DNA of 14,020 nucleotides from NCBI GenBank assembly GCA_003248395.1, contig QFNA01000035.1:1-14020 (forward strand), in the 5' to 3' direction. The notes under the pieces are model-generated. The model had not been told where the DNA came from. It worked only from the letters and a program-made list of their open reading frames with translations, and searched no databases. Shown here piece by piece: positions 1 through 8,191 of the stretch; position 1 is the first letter of the stretch; the number at the start of each line of letters is the position of its first letter. The stretch is from Citromicrobium sp. (lineage in GTDB: Bacteria > Pseudomonadota > Alphaproteobacteria > Sphingomonadales > Sphingomonadaceae). A program made the position numbers and the translations under genes.

Positions 1-405
1 GCGATAGACGTTGCGATTGTGTGAGCGATAGGCGCGCCAGTCGTACCGGCTGTTGCTCCGCCAGCGCCGCGAATCCCACCGATCGTTATCGCGCCATTGC
101 CGATTGTCGTAATACCCGCCGCGGCGATTATTCTCGCGCCGGACCTCGCGTCGATCCATGCGCCGGTCGCGCCGGATATCGCGGCGATCCCGCCGGATGT
201 CGCGGCGCTGTTCACGCCTGTCGCGCCGCACCTCGCGGCGGTTCTCGCGCCGGTCGCGCCGCACTTCGCGGCGTTGCGCGCGCTCGCCACGCTGCTGTTC
301 GGCTGCGACCGACGCGGCCTCGGCCGGGGCAGGGGCGACAGTCGCCGCGATTGCCATCGCGAATGCGGAAACGGTGCCAAGTTGCAGAAATTGCGGTAGA
401 TTCAT
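1..405 (-). CDS. RcnB-like Arg-rich envelope protein, N-terminal part (3' end outside window)
   Basis: The gene is read leftward from ATG at 403-405, with a good ribosome site (AAGAGGA, 414-420) eight bases upstream. It stays open for 135 codons to the window edge, so the C-terminus is missing. Residues 1-31 look like a cleavable signal peptide (hydrophobic stretch, then APAEAA), so the product should be periplasmic. Residues 41-91 are an Arg/Glu/Asp helical repeat. They are followed by a Tyr/Trp/Arg/Asn-rich segment ending YDWRAYRSHNRNVYR, which resembles the start of the RcnB-type domain found in many sphingomonad proteins. E. coli RcnB is a periplasmic protein involved in nickel/cobalt homeostasis. 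A metal role here is only inferred, since the diagnostic C-terminal domain lies outside the window. The gene follows the diguanylate cyclase in the same direction with a 131-base gap, so it probably has its own promoter. The family call is moderate; the reading frame is secure. Confidence 0.8.
   Translation of the reverse strand, partial: MNLPQFLQLGTVSAFAMAIAATVAPAPAEAASVAAEQQRGERAQRREVRRDRRENRREVRRDRREQRRDIRRDRRDIRRDRRMDRREVRRENNRRGGYYDNRQWRDNDRWDSRRWRSNSRYDWRAYRSHNRNVYR
133..285 (-). repeat. Degenerate 33-bp tandem repeat encoding Arg-rich 11-residue units
   Basis: Inside the RcnB-like gene, residues 41-91 divide into units ERAQRREVRRD, RRENRREVRRD, RREQRRDIRRD, a short 7-residue RRDIRRD, and RRMDRREVRRE. 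The 11-residue periodicity and the alternation of Arg with Glu/Asp suggest a long charged helix (hendecad or single-alpha-helix type). At DNA level this is an imperfect 33-base tandem repeat, which could expand or contract by slippage. The 7-residue unit equals an 11-mer with four residues deleted. The repeat is also why several overlapping Arg/Ala/Pro-rich frames stay open on the plus strand here; those are not genes. Confidence 0.8.
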
Positions 406-445
406 GGGTGGTGTCCTCTTGCAAGTCGACGCCGTCCACCACCCA
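405..445 (-). promoter_or_regulatory. Predicted mRNA hairpin enclosing the ribosome site of the RcnB-like gene
   Basis: On the coding strand, TGGGTGGTG (445-437) is perfectly complementary to CACCACCCA (413-405). The second arm fills the spacer between the Shine-Dalgarno AAGAGGA (420-414) and the start codon, and includes the A of ATG. The 23-base loop (436-414) carries the Shine-Dalgarno itself at its 3' edge. A nine-base-pair stem in this place could slow initiation or act as a switch. The pairing is seen directly; any regulatory effect is inference. An 8-base direct repeat (TGGACGGC on the coding strand, at 456-449 and 438-431) overlaps the upstream arm. Confidence 0.4.
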
Positions 446-536
446 ACGGCCGTCCAATTCCCTACTGCTAGGCGTCTCTGCCTGACCGATTCATGAACTG
501 GCTACTGTTCCTCGCGTTAATTCTTTCGAATTGACT

Positions 537-2312
537 TCAAGTACCTGTCACAACACGATTTCGTCCGGTGTTCTTGGCCTCGTAAAGCGCCAGATCCGCC
601 GCCCGCAACATCTCGTGCGCCGCACTTCCGCTCCGCCACGCAGCTACCCCGATGCTCAATGTAACCTGCGGCATCCCCTCTTCCTCCCAGTCATGTTTCG
701 CCAGGGCAGCGCGGCACACTTCGGCCAATGCCGCCGCATCCCCTATGCCGGCACCGGGCAGGACGAGTAGGAATTCCTCTCCGCCAATCCTACCCAAGGT
801 GTCGTTTTCCCGCATATGGCGCTGCAGGATTTTTGCGACCGTGGTCAGGGCAGCATCGCCCGCCGCATGCCCAAATCGGTCGTTGATCGATTTGAAATGA
901 TCGATGTCCACCATCGCGATGCTCAGGTGTCCATCGGAACCTTCCACCCCCGCCACTGCGGAATCCAGCGCCTCCATCACCTTGCCGCGATTGAACACGC
1001 CCGTCAGGTGGTCGGTCTCCGCCAACCGGCGAACCTCGATCGTCTCCCTTTCCGCGCGCGCATGTGCATCCTCAACTTTCCGCAGCGAAAGCACCCGCTC
1101 GGTCACATCGAGCAAGGTGCCAAACAGCGATGTCGTCTTGCCGTTTTCGTCGGTTTCCACGCTCCCCCGCCCTTCGACAAACACGATTTGTCCGTCGGGC
1201 TGCGGGACACGCGCCTCGAACACGAACGGAACGCCATGCCGGATTGCCTGAATGGTCAGCCCGCGTATGCGCTCGCGATCGTCGGGATGATACATCGCCA
1301 GAGCGTCGATCAGGTCGGTATTCGCCGATCCTTCGAGAAGGGCGATGCGCCGCGCCTGTTTCGACCAATAGGTCGACCGATCCGCGATGCGATAGCGCCA
1401 GTGGCCCACGTTTGCCGCACGCTCCGCGGACTCAAGCAAGCTCTGGCTTTCGCGCAGGTCGGTCAGGGCATTGCGCCTCTGATCGAGCAATGTTGCGAGC
1501 GGCAGGGCTGATATGAGCAGGCCAACCAGATATGCCTGGAAAAAGAGCACCTGCGCCTGCGTCGAGGAGAAATACATCGGCAGCGGCCCGGCTTCGATGC
1601 CTGTAAGGATCGAGCCCACCGCTGCGACGACCAGCATTGCAACCGCAGTGCCGCTCAGCCCGAGAAGATAGGTGGCCAGCGAAACACCTACGACCGGCAG
1701 GAACAGCAGCGGCAGCTCACTTTGACCGAATGCCGCGAGAGTTGATCCTGCTACCACGAGCAGGGCCCCGAGAGCGCGAAGTGAAGCGAGCCGGTTTCGA
1801 CCCCGTCTATTCTCGGCCAGGAATACAATGACCGGGGTTACCACCAGCATCCCGAGCGTGACGGTCGTTCCCCATGATGTCAGGAATTCTAGATCGAAAT
1901 TGAATGAAAGCAGCGCGGCCATCGCGGCGCTTGCGCAACCTCCAATTATGCTCGCACCGCCAAATCGCAGCAGTGTAAGTGGATCGGACAGTCGTGCGCT
2001 TCGCACATGGCCGCCCATCAGGTAGAAGACCAGAAAGCCTTCGATCAGATTTGCGATCGTATAGCCAAATGCCTCGAGCAGCTCAGCGCCTGCCAACAAA
2101 TTGGCCGCCATGCTGGCGATTGCTGCGCCGATGACGAGCCTATGTCTTTGCGGTCTTTTAAAGAGCAGCAATCCAGCAATTAAAATACCGCTGGGAGGCC
2201 AGACAGCAGCAATTCCATCGGCACCCTGAGTCAGCTCAAAGGCAGCGATCGCTGTCGCGAAATAACAAAGCGCAAAGCCATAAGCGATCAGGTCTTTGCC
2301 TGACTTCGACAT
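537..2312 (-). CDS. Membrane-bound diguanylate cyclase, MASE1-PAS-GGDEF
   Basis: A 591-residue inner-membrane enzyme predicted to make cyclic di-GMP from two GTP. Residues 8-275 are a multi-pass MASE1-type sensor with many hydrophobic helices. Residues about 300-405 form a PAS domain (NVGHWRYRIADRS to GTLLDVTERV). A short linker helix leads to the GGDEF domain at about 434-590, with DHLTGVFNRG, VDIDHFKSINDRFGH and the active loop GGEEF at 510-514. RxxD (REND, 501-504), exactly five residues before the loop, is the canonical inhibitory I-site, so the enzyme should be catalytically active and product-inhibited. I chose ATG at 2310-2312 because GAAGAGG lies six bases upstream; a GTG eight codons earlier (2336) has no comparable site. 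The gene is alone between ettA and the RcnB-like gene, in the same direction. The ligand sensed by MASE1/PAS is not readable from sequence. Confidence 0.93.
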   Translation of the reverse strand: MSKSGKDLIAYGFALCYFATAIAAFELTQGADGIAAVWPPSGILIAGLLLFKRPQRHRLVIGAAIASMAANLLAGAELLEAFGYTIANLIEGFLVFYLMGGHVRSARLSDPLTLLRFGGASIIGGCASAAMAALLSFNFDLEFLTSWGTTVTLGMLVVTPVIVFLAENRRGRNRLASLRALGALLVVAGSTLAAFGQSELPLLFLPVVGVSLATYLLGLSGTAVAMLVVAAVGSILTGIEAGPLPMYFSSTQAQVLFFQAYLVGLLISALPLATLLDQRRNALTDLRESQSLLESAERAANVGHWRYRIADRSTYWSKQARRIALLEGSANTDLIDALAMYHPDDRERIRGLTIQAIRHGVPFVFEARVPQPDGQIVFVEGRGSVETDENGKTTSLFGTLLDVTERVLSLRKVEDAHARAERETIEVRRLAETDHLTGVFNRGKVMEALDSAVAGVEGSDGHLSIAMVDIDHFKSINDRFGHAAGDAALTTVAKILQRHMRENDTLGRIGGEEFLLVLPGAGIGDAAALAEVCRAALAKHDWEEEGMPQVTLSIGVAAWRSGSAAHEMLRAADLALYEAKNTGRNRVVTGT

Positions 2313-2356
2313 GGCGACCCTCTTCAATGCAACCACTCCCGAAACGAAGCGGCCTT

Positions 2357-2385
2357 AACATTTGCAATGCGAGGGTTCGAGTCAA
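2357..2385 (-). promoter_or_regulatory. Candidate promoter for the diguanylate cyclase gene
   Basis: On the minus strand TTGACT (2385-2380) matches a sigma70 -35 box in five of six positions. Seventeen bases further on is AATGTT (2362-2357), a weak -10 with three of six matches. Transcription would start near 2350, giving a leader of about 38 bases before the ATG at 2312. This is the best-looking promoter in the 192-base gap between ettA and this gene. The call rests on motif matching only. Confidence 0.3.
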
Positions 2386-2476
2386 TTACTTACAAACGCA
2401 ACCGAATTGCTTTGGCTACGGATAGACTGGCTTGCGGGGTCGCCTGCTTGATGATCGCAATTTAAGAACACCGGTA

Positions 2477-2491
2477 TGCCGCCTTGCGGCA
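2477..2491 (-). terminator. Short hairpin just after ettA, possible weak terminator
   Basis: TGCCGC (2477-2482) and GCGGCA (2486-2491) form a six-base-pair GC-rich stem with a three-base loop, starting 13 bases beyond the ettA stop codon. Read leftward it is followed by a mixed sequence containing TGTTCTTAAATT rather than a clean T run, so intrinsic termination would be weak at best. It is the only obvious hairpin between ettA and the diguanylate cyclase. Confidence 0.25.
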
Positions 2492-2504
2492 ATTCCCAGA
2501 GTCT

Positions 2505-4178
<1,674 letters not shown>

Positions 4179-4224
4179 GGGGCGGGGTCCTTCGGGTAAT
4201 CTGCTGTGGTTCGGAATTGGCGCG

Positions 4225-4253
4225 CAGATAGGGGGTGAACGCGGCGCGGGCAA
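4225..4253 (-). promoter_or_regulatory. Candidate ettA promoter
   Basis: On the minus strand TTGCCC (4253-4248) and TATCTG (4230-4225) are separated by 17 bases, as expected for a sigma70-type promoter, although each box matches only part of its consensus. Transcription would start near 4218, about 40 bases before the ettA start codon. The region is shared with the divergent peptidase gene, for which I could not pick a convincing promoter. Confidence 0.25.
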
Positions 4254-4292
4254 GCTGGACTTGGCGCAATGGCGGCGATAGCAAGCGTCGCC

Positions 4293-5687
4293 ATGACCAA
4301 ACACACCCTACTTGCCGCTGCTGCAATTGCCGCGATCACCAGCCCTGTTTCGCTCGCCGCTCATGATGCGGCCCCGCCTGCCAGTGTTGCGGAGGCGGCT
4401 GACCACGCTCTTGAGAGCGATACTCTCGCGTGGGATTTCGTCGAGGGGATAACCACGGAAGTCGGCCCGCGACAGGCAGGCACCGAAGCGGAAAAGCGTG
4501 GCCGTGACTGGGCAGTGGCTTGGCTGCGGGCCAATGGTTTCTCCAATGTAGCCGACGAACCCTTCGAGATGGAAACCTGGGTGCCGGGCGAACTGCACAA
4601 GGCCGAAATCGTCGCACCCTTTGCCCAACCGCTAGTGATCCAACCGCTGGGTGGCAGTGCTTCGACCGGGCCAGACGGCATAACCGCCGAAGTCGTCGAA
4701 TTCGAAACCGTAGCCGACCTTGAAGCCGCGCCCGAAGGAAGCTTGCAGGGAAAAATCGCCTATATCAGTCACTCGATGACGCAAACGCAGGATGGCTCGC
4801 AATATGGCTTCGCCGGTCCAGCACGGTGGGTCGGTTCAGGAATTGCGGCGAGCAAGGGTGCCGTGGCGACGGTGATCAAATCCGTCGGCACCGACAGACA
4901 CCGTAACCCGCATGCGGGAGGGACGAGCTTTCCCGAAGGTGTCGCACCGACCCCGGCCGGGGCGCTGTCGATTCCCGACGCGCTCAATTTGGAACGGATG
5001 TTCGACCGAGCGAACGGTCGTCCGATCACGATGAAGCTGACGCTTACACCGCGCGATCTCGGTACCACCACGAGCGGCAATGTCGTCGGCGAGATACTCG
5101 GAACCGATCCGTCCTTGCCACCAGTCCTTATCGCCTGTCACATCGACAGCTGGTGGAATGGCACGGGCGCTTTCGATGACGGGGCAGGGTGCGGCATCGT
5201 CGCTGTCGCCGCAAGACACGCTGCTGCGGCAGGACAGCCGCTACGCACGATCCGCGTTCTTATGGCCGGCGCGGAAGAAACCGGTCTATGGGGCAGCAGG
5301 GCTTATAGCGAGGCGCACATCGACGAGCCGATTGCCGTCGGTCTCGAAAGCGATTTCGGCGCCGACCGGATCTGGAAATTCGAAAGCAACTTCCGCGAAA
5401 CCAATCCTGACCTGCACGCAAAAATTGCCAGGGCGGTTGCTCGCTTCGGCGTTTCGAACGGAACAGCCGTGGCGAGCGGCGGTGCGGATATCAACATAGC
5501 GCGCGACCAGAAAACAGCAATCATCGACTTGCAGCAGGATGGTACACGCTATTTCGACCTGCACCACACGCCCGACGATACGCTGGAGCAGGTCGATCCC
5601 GAACAATTGCGGCAAAATGTCGCGGTATGGACCGAGGTGGTGGGTATTCTCGCCAACGAACGCGGCGTGATCAAAGGTACGCGCTAG
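4293..5687 (+). CDS. Secreted M28-family zinc metallopeptidase with PA-like domain
   Basis: A 464-residue exported peptidase of the M28 (carboxypeptidase Q-like) type. Residues 1-24 are a signal peptide (Lys, His, then an Ala/Leu/Ile run ending SLAAHDA). A protease-associated-like insert spans about 125-260 (GKIAYISHSMTQTQDGSQ, then IAASKGAVATVIKSVGT). The catalytic part shows the expected two-zinc ligand set: His283 in CHIDSWW, Asp295 in FDDGAG, Glu328-Glu329 (general base and ligand), Asp354 in ESDFGAD and a His in DLHHTPDDT (424-425). All key positions are present, so it should be active, probably in the periplasm on peptides or dipeptides; the exact substrate is unknown. I prefer the ATG at 4293 because the signal peptide then has a normal length. 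An in-frame ATG at 4269 is possible, and neither has a strong ribosome site. Its stop overlaps the MATE gene stop on the other strand. Confidence 0.92.
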   Translation: MTKHTLLAAAAIAAITSPVSLAAHDAAPPASVAEAADHALESDTLAWDFVEGITTEVGPRQAGTEAEKRGRDWAVAWLRANGFSNVADEPFEMETWVPGELHKAEIVAPFAQPLVIQPLGGSASTGPDGITAEVVEFETVADLEAAPEGSLQGKIAYISHSMTQTQDGSQYGFAGPARWVGSGIAASKGAVATVIKSVGTDRHRNPHAGGTSFPEGVAPTPAGALSIPDALNLERMFDRANGRPITMKLTLTPRDLGTTTSGNVVGEILGTDPSLPPVLIACHIDSWWNGTGAFDDGAGCGIVAVAARHAAAAGQPLRTIRVLMAGAEETGLWGSRAYSEAHIDEPIAVGLESDFGADRIWKFESNFRETNPDLHAKIARAVARFGVSNGTAVASGGADINIARDQKTAIIDLQQDGTRYFDLHHTPDDTLEQVDPEQLRQNVAVWTEVVGILANERGVIKGTR

Positions 5688-7021
5688 TGCGGAAAGCTGC
5701 TGCGCATGAGGCGTGGCAGCAAGATGCACTGAAATGCCGCCCGTGCCATCAGGAAAATGACGAAAGACAGCCATAGTCCGTGACTGCCGAGTGGCCATGT
5801 GAGCCACAAAGCGACCGCGAACACAGCCGTGGCGCATGCCATCGCAATGAGCAGGGCTCGCGTCCAGCTGGCGCCGACGAAAACGCCGTCGAGGACGAAA
5901 CCGGCCACGCCGGCAAAGGGAATGACGACGAGCCACGGCGCTAGCGAGTGCGCCATGACGCGGACTTCGGGAGTGGCCGCAAAGCTTGCCAGGATAGCGT
6001 CGGCAAAAAGTGCAAAGATCGCCGCTGTCAATGCAGCGACCGCAAGGCCTCTCAACAAGATGGCGGGGATATACGCGGCAAAGCCGCGTCGGTCGTTGGC
6101 ACCCGCACGTTCGCCGTTGAGCACTTGCGCCGCATTTTCAAACCCGTCGAGGAGCAATGCTGTGAATATGAACAGCTGATATATGATGCCGTTCGCCGCC
6201 AGCGTCACGGCACCGCGCTCGGCTGATATCCGCGTGAGCACGGCCAGGGCGATAGTCAGGATCAGCGTGCGGACAAACAGATCGCGATTCACCGATAGGA
6301 ATGGGCGAAGCTCATCCAGGCGCGCGATGCCACCGGTCGCAATCCGTTCGCCAATCGCGCGGCGCGTGTCGCCTCGAAGGACGATAAGGGCAACTGCCAT
6401 CAGCTTGGCATATTCGGCGATGAGGCTGGACCAGCCAATACCGGCTATGCCCCAGTCTAGCTGGAGAGCCAGCAGAAGTCCCAGCGCGACGTTGAGAAAA
6501 TTATAGGCAATTTCGACCACCAGCACGGTCTTCATGCGGCGCTGACCGACCAGAAATCCGATTGCGGCGAAATTCGCCATGACCGCCGGGGCACTCCAAT
6601 AGCGAATGCCGGCATAGCTGCCAGCAGCTGCACGAACCGCGCCATCGGCTCCAAGCAGATCAAGCATTGTCGGCAGCACGACAGGGCGAGCAAAAAGTAA
6701 CAGGGTGGCAATGACAAGCCCGACCAACAGGCCCTGCAGCAGCACTTGGGCCTGTTGCTTCAATCCGGTCCTGCTGCCCGCCTGCGCTACCAATCCTGTC
6801 GTGCCGGTCTTGAGGAAGTTCATGACCGTGAATAGCACCGCGAATAGTCGGGCGCCGATGTCCACCGCGCCCTGCGTCGGCGCATCGCCGAGTTGCCCCA
6901 CGATCCACATGTCGGCGATCCCGATCAGCGCCGTGGCGACGTTGGTGATCATCGCGGGCAGGGCGATCGCCCAGATTGCGCGCTTATCGAGCAAAGGGGG
7001 AGGAGCGGTGGATGCCGACAT
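5684..7021 (-). CDS. DinF-subfamily MATE transporter
   Basis: A 445-residue integral membrane protein with about twelve hydrophobic helices in two similar halves, the usual MATE size. MATE proteins are Na+- or H+-driven antiporters for drugs or small cationic and lipidic compounds. Resemblance to E. coli DinF is visible in FLKTGTTGLVAQA, SVNRDLFVRTLIL, LLLDGFENAAQVL and VLDGVFVGAS. Asp37 in the first helix (GIADMWIVG) sits where the essential cation-coupling Asp of DinF/MATE proteins is found. The start is ATG at 7019-7021; no strong Shine-Dalgarno precedes it, which fits translation after the upstream gene. It lies 42 bases after the GT4 gene and is probably its operon partner, which raises the possibility of a glycan- or lipid-related cargo (inference). 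Its stop overlaps that of the convergent peptidase gene. Confidence 0.92.
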   Translation of the reverse strand: MSASTAPPPLLDKRAIWAIALPAMITNVATALIGIADMWIVGQLGDAPTQGAVDIGARLFAVLFTVMNFLKTGTTGLVAQAGSRTGLKQQAQVLLQGLLVGLVIATLLLFARPVVLPTMLDLLGADGAVRAAAGSYAGIRYWSAPAVMANFAAIGFLVGQRRMKTVLVVEIAYNFLNVALGLLLALQLDWGIAGIGWSSLIAEYAKLMAVALIVLRGDTRRAIGERIATGGIARLDELRPFLSVNRDLFVRTLILTIALAVLTRISAERGAVTLAANGIIYQLFIFTALLLDGFENAAQVLNGERAGANDRRGFAAYIPAILLRGLAVAALTAAIFALFADAILASFAATPEVRVMAHSLAPWLVVIPFAGVAGFVLDGVFVGASWTRALLIAMACATAVFAVALWLTWPLGSHGLWLSFVIFLMARAAFQCILLPRLMRSSFPH

Positions 7022-7063
7022 CGAGCGGCAATTTCATTACGCGCTTTGCGGCCAAATGAAACG

Positions 7064-8191
7064 TCAGGCTGGCGATCTATCCGGTAATGCGTCGAGTATG
7101 GTGGCGAGATGCCGGTCCCAGGTGAACAATTCGCGTGCACGTCGCCGTCCAGCGGCGGCGATTGATTGCCGCTTTTCAGTGTCGCGCAAAAGCACTTCGA
7201 TGGCATCCGCGAGCGCGGATTCGTTTCTGCCGTCGACGACCAGTCCGGATACGCTGTCCTCGACCAGTTCGACCGCGCCACCCTCTTGCCCGACTATCAC
7301 CGCCGTGCCTGATCGCATCGCATCGGCTATCACGATGCCGAAGCCTTCGAAGTCGCGTCCCTCGGCTATTTCGATCTGCGGATGCAGGAAAATGTCGGCT
7401 TCCGAATGCAGGCGCCGCGCGTCGCAATCGGGGACGAAGCCGAGCAGCTCGACCTCTTCTCTCAATCCCAGATCGACGACCATGTCTGCCAAACGCGCGA
7501 GCTCCGGCCCGCGTCCAGCAATGACGTAGCGAAACGGCACGCCGAGTTCCTTGAGTGTCGCACACGCGCGCAAGCACGCTGCGATATTCTTGCGCGGCTC
7601 GAGGCGGCAAAGCGAGAACAGAAGTGGCGGTTCACCACCAGGAGTCTCCGTAAAATTGCCAAGCTCGTCATTGCTGGGTCCATTATGCGCCACCACCGGC
7701 ACGCACTCGGCATTCAGTCTTCGCTGCAGTTTTTCCGCGCTGTAGGCGCTCACGGCCACCACCAGCTCGGCGTCCCGGACAACCCGCTTCATGATTGCCG
7801 TGACCAGTGCGCCACCGCCCATGAATTCACGTCCGTGAAAAGTGACGAAATATCGCATGCCGAGGCACATCGGGATGACGGATGTTCGCCACGTCGTTCC
7901 GTGAAAAAGCTGAGGCGCACCCTTGGCGGTTTTTTCGGTGCGAACTGCGGCGACAAGGCTCGTGAAAGCCTTCATTCCGCTTTTTGACCCTACATCGATG
8001 ACATCGACACCCGATGTCCTCTCTCGGCGCGGACCGGCACTTGTCTGGGTGAAGACGGTAACCTCGGCACCGGCTCTGGCATAGGCTTGTGCCACACCCT
8101 CGGCATAGGTCTGCATGCCACCTTCGTCGGGCGCATAGCCTTTCGCCATCACCCATACGCGCTTGTTCTGCAAATTGCGTTCAGACCCCAT
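7064..8191 (-). CDS. GT4-family glycosyltransferase (GT-B fold)
   Basis: A 375-residue cytosolic or membrane-associated glycosyltransferase that should move a sugar from a nucleotide-sugar donor to a glycan or lipid acceptor. The N-terminal half has the first strand plus Gly-rich loop (VWVMAKGYAPDEGGMQTYA, 12-30) and the acceptor-side strand VTFHGREF (116-123). The C-terminal donor half has CRLEPRKN (195-202), VIAGRGPEL (223-231), LGFVPD (250-255) and EGFGIVIADAM (282-292). In the last motif the second Glu of the usual EX7E is Asp290. The start is ATG at 8189-8191, with GTGGAG seven bases upstream. This start lies inside the end of the preceding gene (11-base overlap), so the two are probably translationally coupled. 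The sugar and linkage cannot be read from sequence. Confidence 0.9.
   Translation of the reverse strand: MGSERNLQNKRVWVMAKGYAPDEGGMQTYAEGVAQAYARAGAEVTVFTQTSAGPRRERTSGVDVIDVGSKSGMKAFTSLVAAVRTEKTAKGAPQLFHGTTWRTSVIPMCLGMRYFVTFHGREFMGGGALVTAIMKRVVRDAELVVAVSAYSAEKLQRRLNAECVPVVAHNGPSNDELGNFTETPGGEPPLLFSLCRLEPRKNIAACLRACATLKELGVPFRYVIAGRGPELARLADMVVDLGLREEVELLGFVPDCDARRLHSEADIFLHPQIEIAEGRDFEGFGIVIADAMRSGTAVIVGQEGGAVELVEDSVSGLVVDGRNESALADAIEVLLRDTEKRQSIAAAGRRRARELFTWDRHLATILDALPDRSPA

Noticed and set aside
21..496. Overlapping plus-strand frames rich in Ala, Arg and Pro
   Set aside because: They are antisense to the RcnB-like gene and stay open because of its GC-rich 33-base repeat. They lack a ribosome site and any recognisable domain.
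485..511. Possible EcfG-type stress promoter on the minus strand (GGAAC at 511-507) ahead of the RcnB-like gene
   Set aside because: The downstream element is CGGT at 18 bases, not CGTT at the usual 16-17, so the match is too weak to call.
519..532. AATTC/GAATT hairpin with a four-base loop just after the diguanylate cyclase stop
   Set aside because: Five AT-rich pairs and no T run make it too unstable for a terminator; probably chance.
816..1511. 231-codon open frame on the plus strand
   Set aside because: It lies wholly opposite the MASE1-PAS-GGDEF gene, whose domains are intact; the product shows no family features.
4179..4304. 42-codon upstream extension of ettA
   Set aside because: It is not similar to the family N-terminus, crosses the probable promoter, and the ATG at 4178 has the better ribosome site.
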